Below are positions 58,861-64,000 of a stretch of DNA of 64,000 bases, one piece after another (the stretch's first letter is position 1; every line of letters starts with the position of its first letter). Location: the NCBI GenBank assembly GCA_039707465.1, contig CM077645.1, positions 62,772,850 through 62,836,849 of the forward strand, given 5' to 3'. This DNA is from Rhabdophis nuchalis (lineage: Eukaryota; Chordata; Lepidosauria; Squamata; Natricidae). Under the pieces are notes generated by a model. The model saw only the letters and a program-made list of their open reading frames with translations, was not told the DNA's origin and did no database searches. The translations under genes were made by a program, and so were the position numbers.

Positions 58861-59974
58861 TACATACAATCTGTTTACCTGATAGTAGATCAAAGGTATT
58901 CACAGCCTTTGGGGGGGGGGCTATCTTTCAATAAATTCAACAGACGTAGAACATGTGAACCATAAATACACATAGCATTTGGAAAATATTTGGCTACAGA
59001 AAAAAATATTGCTTATAGTTTTGTATTTATTTCCATTGAACAAATATACTTTAATAGGAGCTTTACAGAATTAGTTTCTTTTGAAAGAAAATAATAGCAG
59101 ACATTTATGATTTTTCTCCAATGCAGTTTTTAGCATACATTAGACAACACGCGACCTGTTGGGTCATCTTTTGAAAGATACTTCCTTAACTAAACAGGCA
59201 AAAAAGCAATAGGAGCAGAAGCGATTTCCAACTTTCTGACAACTTCCACATTGATGTTGCTTGTGGGAAGCTGGCAGAAAGCATCAGAAATCACACCTCC
59301 TCCTCTTCCTCAGTTGACCTGTAGAACTGCCTGCCAGTTTGTTGAGGGAAAGGAGAACAGAGAAAACCACAGAATGTGAGGGAAACGGCAGCTTCACTCT
59401 CCACCATGTCTCCAGGGAGGCAGAGAGATCTGCCATTGATCTTTGGCATCTCCAAATCAGTTCTTGTCAGTCAGGTCTTGCTGCTAGCTAAATGGGTGCA
59501 GCAGTGGAAGCAGGAACAATGTTTAACTTCCTGCTGGCTTCTCCATTGACTTTGCTTGTGGGAAAGGGAGAATCACTTCTGCTCCACCTCAGTGGACTGC
59601 AAAACTGGGGATGGGGGAGAGGAAAAATGCAGCTCTGTCTTGGCATGTCCCCAAGCCCCCTCCCTCCAGGGAGAAAGAAGGCTCATCTGTCAACTGACAG
59701 TGCCTCCCAGTCAGCCCAAACTCACTAACAGGCATTTGAATCACTTCTTCATCCTTTCCTCATCACCCACCACTGTGAGACACTTCAAATTTTAGCCTCG
59801 GTTCCAAAGCAGATAGTTGCCACTTGCCTGCCGATCCTAATGTCACCCTATTGCATGTAGGGGAAAATAGGATAGGGATTTTCCCTTGTGCCACACAACC
59901 TAGTGCAGTGGTACTGAAGCAGCTGCAATTCCCCCAAATTTCTCCTTTGGGGTTATGTATCCTGGCTTTCCATA
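58861..59974. other. Mostly unique; two internally similar stretches
   Basis: A G run lies at 58912-58920. Stretches at about 59245-59280 and 59528-59570 share ttgcttgtggga with surrounding similarity, possibly parts of an old duplicated repeat. The two open frames at 59492-59795 run over the second and are not supported as genes. Confidence 0.35.
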
Positions 59975-59982
59975 GGTTAGCC

Positions 59983-60117
59983 CAAGGGTCTGCAAAGTTG
60001 GCTCTTTTAAGACTGGTGGACTTCAACTCCCAGAATTCCCCAGCCAGCCAGGCTGGCTGGGGAATTCTGGGAGTTGAAGTCCACCAGTCTTAAAAGAGCC
60101 AACTTTGCAGACCCCTG
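59983..60117. mobile_element. Palindromic hAT-type MITE, copy B3 (near-perfect)
   Basis: 135 bp made of two 67-bp inverted arms with one mismatch (position 3) around a single-base centre. Ends are caagggtctgcaaagttggc and gccaactttgcagacccctg. Exact 8-bp target duplication ggttagcc at 59975-59982 and 60118-60125. Same length and centre (ccagccagc/gctggctgg) as B2, but a different outer arm sequence. Confidence 0.95.
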
Positions 60118-60125
60118 GGTTAGCC

Positions 60126-60831
60126 CATTTGAATTATTCTGGTTCAATAAATATTTCCCAGTACCTCCTAATTAAACCCAATTGAAGGTAACCAATAAAC
60201 AGACACAAGAATGTTAGAAATATAAAGATGTTTAACTTAAATACATTCTCCAAGTATGCACCAAACCTCTGTATACAGTGAGCATGCATAACAATTCTAA
60301 CCCTGAAGAATATTAATTTGATTATCATTTTCCAATTCTCCTGGAGCAAAGTGTAGAAAAATAAATTTTGTTGCCCTCCCAGGTAAACCAGAAGGAAACA
60401 GGAGTAGGTAAATTAATTCTACTTTATTGAAAGGCTACATTAAAAGAAACCTTTCAAGTCTGAAAGTACAGATGCCTCACCACCACTTTCAATTACTTGA
60501 TTATTTAGGAAAGGTGTTTCCTAAGTTTCTTTCTCTGACCACTGGGAGCTCCTGTCTCTCTTTCTGATTGTTTCTTAGGCAGCATCTCTTCCCCTCGTTC
60601 TCCAAGGCCCTTCACACATTGCATTACACTGTTTCAATTTAATCTTAGAAAAACTATAGACCTGGTATGTTGTCATGCTATAAATCCAAAATTTTACTTG
60701 CTGCCTCTAGCACCATTAATGTAATCCATAATCTTTTTAAAGTTTCAGTTATATGATTCTTGAAACTTATTGACATTGTTTCCTAGATTTCAGTCAGAAC
60801 ACACAAAATGCCTTAAGCCTAACATGCTTTT
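60126..60831. other. Intergenic, no feature recognised
   Basis: AT-rich unique sequence. Confidence 0.5.
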
Positions 60832-60833
60832 TA

Positions 60834-61437
60834 CAGGCAGTCCTCGAAACTACGAGTAATTATGACCACAATTGAACCCCACATTTTTGTTGCTAAGTGA
60901 AACATTTGTTAAGTGAATTTTGCCCCATTTTACGACCTTTCTTGCCCCAGTTGTTAAGTGAACCACTGCAGTTGTTAAGTTAGTAACACAGTTGTTAAGA
61001 GAATCTGGCTTCCCTCTTGATTTTGCTTGCCAGAAGATCGCAAAAATTGATCAGATGGACCCCGGGAAACAGCAACAGGCATAACTATCAGGGAATTATT
61101 TTAATTTGATATTTATTGGTTTTAATTATTTATTAAATTTTAGCACAGATCTAATAATTTAATTGTTTTTTATATTTTATATACTGTGGGGTTTTTATCT
61201 TTCTGTGCACTGCCCTGAGTCCCTTTTAGGTGAAATAGGGCGGTATATAAATCGAAACAATAAATAAAATAAGTAAATAAATAGTTGCCATGTGTCTAAA
61301 TTTTGATCATTTGCCATGATCATTTGGGATGTTGCAACGGTCTTAAGTGGGAAAAACAGTCTTAAGTCACTTTTTTTCCAGGGCCTCGTAACTTTGAAAA
61401 GTCACTAAATGAACTTTTGTAAGTTGAAGAGTACCTG
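60834..61437 (+). mobile_element. TA-type MITE copy M7, complete ends, split by an L2
   Basis: Flanking TA at 60832-60833 and 61438-61439; ends caggcagtcctcgaaactac and gtaagttgaagagtacctg. Landmarks aattgaaccccacatttttg, ttgattttgcttgccagaag and gtcactaaatgaac are all present. An L2 3' end is inserted at 61089-61282. Confidence 0.88.
61089..61282 (+). mobile_element. L2-like LINE 3' end (L2-12)
   Basis: Only the 3' UTR remains: ttttagcacagatctaataattt, the stem-loop cactgccctgagtccctt...agggcggtat (about 61207-61246), and an aataaataa tail. Inserted in MITE M7. Confidence 0.88.
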
Positions 61438-61439
61438 TA

Positions 61440-62326
61440 TAAAGTTAACCATAAAATAATGCAAATCTTACCCCTAGCTAGCATAACACCTTATTCACTT
61501 TTATTATTTCTCACTATCTATCTTTATCCTCTCAAAAATAGAGGCACGGCCCTTGAGCCCTGGCCATGCTTGATCTTGGCCAATAGTAACTATTCTGATT
61601 TCCAGGAGCTATTGCCCTATCTTTCTCAGGATTTCTACCACACCTTTCCACACCCCTCCCTCTCACACACACCACACACACACAACATAAACCCTTGTAT
61701 CAATTTTCTCAGACTATAACACCGCAGAAACATGCCATTCTATTGCTAGAAAAATCTCTGTTTGATTCCCTTGTTATTTCTCCTCTGGAGACCTTAAGTT
61801 CATTCTTAAAATACACTGGAACTGGAAAAGTAGGCTACCACATAGGCTAACAGAGCTTCTACTAACATTTGTAGGAGCTCTAAGGGGAATTATGCTTTTG
61901 CATCTGAATTTTTATTTATTGCTAGGAAGAAAGAAAACCCTTGTGCAATAAAATGAAGGTAAGAATTTGATTAATTTGTATAAATGTCATGGAAATTGCC
62001 AAGTAGTAACCTCCTGAGTAGTAAAGCGCCGAGCATTAGGTAGCCTGCCAAACTGCCATGTCAGAATTAATTGCCCATCATAATATCAGCAAGCATAATA
62101 CAGCCTCAGCCACTATGGATGCATTTATTTCTCAGGCTTCTTGTAAGTGGCCTAATGAAAAACCAAGGAATAAAGGAGCTCACTAATTTACATGATTCCT
62201 ATTTTTGTATGCTGAAAGGCTGTCAACACTGGAACATAATAAAGTGTTTGAAGACAGGCTCCCACGTCAAGGCAAACCCTGATGCTTTTAAACCACATTC
62301 TACCATCATACTAAGCCAAAAATATC
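61440..62326. other. Intergenic, no feature recognised
   Basis: AT-rich unique sequence with a short (ca)-rich run at 61666-61684. Confidence 0.5.
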
Positions 62327-62708
62327 TAAAACTGGGTATGTCTAGTTTAATGAAAAGAAGGACCAGGGGTGACACGATAGCAGTGTTCCAATATCTCAGG
62401 GGTTGCCACAAAGAAGAGGGAGTCAAACTATTCTCCAAGGCACCTGGGGGCAGGACAAGAAGCAATGGGTGGAAACTAATCAAGGAGAGAAGCAACTTAG
62501 AACTAAGGAGAAATTTCCTGACAGTTAGAACAATTAACCTCTGGAACAGCTTGCCTCCAGAAGTTGTGAATGCCCCAACACTGCAAGTCTTTAAGAAGAT
62601 GTTAGATAGCCATTTGTCTGAAATGGTATAAGGTTCCTGCCCACGCATGGGGTTGGACTAGAAGACCTACAAGGTCCCTTCCAACTCTGTTATTGTATTG
62701 TATTGTGT
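62327..62708 (+). mobile_element. CR1 LINE 3' end (CR1-D)
   Basis: Starts at aaaactgggtatgtctag ('LGMSSLMKRRTRGDTIAVFQ') and is open to '-SHLSEMV' at 62631, followed by ggggttggactagaagacctac and the (tattg)n tail. The 186-residue frame at 62071-62631 is this CR1 piece fused by chance to unrelated upstream codons. Confidence 0.92.
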
Positions 62709-62802
62709 ATTTATATTATACTTATAACTATTGTAAAGAAGCTTGGAAGCTACTTATTTCTGTCATGTTTCTTTCTTTTCTATTTTTCCCCTTTCTTACT
62801 CT

Positions 62803-62826
62803 TTTATCTATCTATCTATCTATTGT
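62803..62826. repeat. (CTAT)n tract
   Basis: About five tetranucleotide units in a pyrimidine-rich region. Confidence 0.9.
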
Positions 62827-62829
62827 TCT

Positions 62830-63325
62830 TTCTTTCTTGCTCTCTCTATCTTTTTCTTTTCTTTTTCTTAATTTATATTACTGGTTATTGTACTGGAATA
62901 TTGGTTTTTATTTTCCTTTTTTAGAATATTAGATAAAATTATATTAAAAAGAGCAAATTAACTATACTATGATTTAAGAACTTCCAGTACTTGGCAATGC
63001 TTCAAACCTGTTCTCTTATAAGTGCTTCAGAGTAAACAGGGATCAAATGTAGTACCAGTCTATAATACTTTAAAGCAACCTCATGCTTCTTGGGAATCAT
63101 GAAGCACTTTTGAAGCTATACAATCCTGAGAATAGTCATGACTGATTTAAGATGCTGAAGTGCTATTTTTCTGTTCCTGTCTGCTTTTTGAAGACTGAAT
63201 ATGAAATGCTTCAAAACCCTAATAACAGTGTTCACTAGATCTTTATTTTGATTAAAACATTTCGCATTAATTAAACAGATCAGCTTATTGTCAACAGATT
63301 CTCATATATTTGTTTATATGGAATT
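62830..63325. other. Intergenic, no feature recognised
   Basis: AT-rich unique sequence, pyrimidine-rich at the left. Confidence 0.5.
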
Positions 63326-63329
63326 TAGT

Positions 63330-63475
63330 ATTTCAATTTTTATCCTGCTTATCCACCCCAGAGTCCTCAAGAAGGTTAAAATAAAAATGATATTTAAAAC
63401 CATAATTAAATCATCATTACTCAATCCCCAAAGCTCCACTGAAGTAGGAAAATCTTGACTTCTTTGCTAGCAACA
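63330..63475 (-). mobile_element. Old L2-like 3' remnant
   Basis: tttttatcctgcttatccacccc, agagtcctcaagaaggtt and an A-rich cataattaaatc run are arranged like a minus-strand L2 3' end. Highly diverged. Confidence 0.45.
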
Positions 63476-63639
63476 TAGGACAATTGCAACGATGATGATA
63501 ATAGATGTATTCTGACTGCATAATAGTGTCTATATGATATCCAATTAGCTTTCTATTCTGCCTCAGCCACGAGGCTGTTGAATTTTCCCCCTACAAATTT
63601 GTTGTGTGATCTGGGACTTTTTCTGAACTTAATGAGCAG

Positions 63640-63800
63640 GTGGCAGCTGTGTTCAGAAAAGCCTTGGCTTTATCAGATGTACCAGGCGCACCCTTTCTTA
63701 CATTGCGGGGCCCTTCAGATATTAATATCCTGGTCGCCTCATGGCCTGACTACTGAAATTGGCTTTACATGGGACTTTAGAACAGGCAATGATGGCCATG
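63640..63800 (+). mobile_element. Ancient L2-like coding relic
   Basis: A frame near 63690-63770 contains 'LVASWPDY-NWLYMG', comparable to 'LVTSRLDYCNSLYMGLPL' of the intact L2 C-terminal region. Very diverged, short and interrupted by a stop. Confidence 0.4.
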
Positions 63801-64000
63801 CCCTAGTGTTCTGACTCCCTCCTTCACAAGACAAATAACTAAACTGACTGCTTCTTGGCTGCTCGCCCGAACTGAGCTTCTTGACGAAAGAATACACCAT
63901 GACTTGAGACATGAAAGTTCTGACTGCAAATTATATGTTGTTCCCTGCCACCATTCCCTTAACAGAGGCTTTCTTTTAAAGCCTCTTGGGAGGGGCCAGT
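63801..64000. other. Window end, no feature recognised
   Basis: Less AT-rich than average; could belong to a repeat continuing beyond the window. Confidence 0.3.

Noticed and set aside
62071..62631. 186-residue frame that might look like a gene with a unique N-terminus
   Set aside because: The C-terminal half is CR1 coding sequence identical in type to four other copies; the N-terminal part is unrelated sequence joined by chance.
1..64000. tRNA genes suggested by A/B-box-like motifs
   Set aside because: All such motifs fall in the heads of SINE copies; none has a complete cloverleaf that I could fold by eye.

Overview
The window looks like a gene-poor, AT-rich stretch of a squamate reptile genome, most probably a snake. 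This rests on the repeat content: closely related L2-like and CR1 LINEs of different ages, a Bov-B (RTE) remnant, L1 3' ends, tRNA-derived SINEs of squamate type, many small hAT elements, and a TA-flanked inverted-repeat MITE that occurs seven times. There is no bacterial or viral gene organisation, and nearly all long open frames belong to retrotransposons.

Layout. 0-11.9 kb: degraded LINEs, a SINE, two hAT elements of one family, a third hAT carrying a microsatellite, a palindromic MITE and two L2 3' ends. 11.9-15.9 kb: a 5'-truncated L2 with a second L2 inserted head-on inside it. 15.9-31 kb: mostly unique sequence with L2 and CR1 3' ends; 27.9-29.1 kb holds the only host-gene candidate, two minus-strand exons with good splice sites and a poly(A) signal. 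31-36.4 kb: a SINE broken by a hAT, a MITE broken by an L1 and an L2, a microsatellite-bearing hAT, and a CR1 with most of its reverse transcriptase. 36.8-39.9 kb: a minus-strand L2 with a single nonsense codon, then a SINE with an 11-bp target duplication. 41.5-43.7 kb: L1, Bov-B, a perfect 135-bp palindrome and an L2 end. 45.3-50.6 kb: a CR1 split by an apparently full-length L2 that keeps an uninterrupted 1086-residue endonuclease/reverse transcriptase frame and a CpG-rich 5' UTR. 50.8-64 kb: old remnants, further MITEs, a third palindrome and another CR1 end.

How the parts relate. The only complete machinery is the L2 protein (endonuclease plus reverse transcriptase). The other L2 pieces share its 3' stem-loop and C-terminus and are probably products of the same or sister lineages. 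The non-autonomous hAT and TA-type elements have no transposase in the window. Nested insertions give relative ages: the TA-flanked MITE and SINEs are older than the L1, L2 and hAT copies inside them, and the 45-50 kb CR1 is older than the full-length L2. I found no previously undescribed multi-gene system. The observations most worth following are the intact L2, the fold-back sequence at its 5' junction, the near-perfect palindromic MITEs, and the unidentified two-exon gene end.
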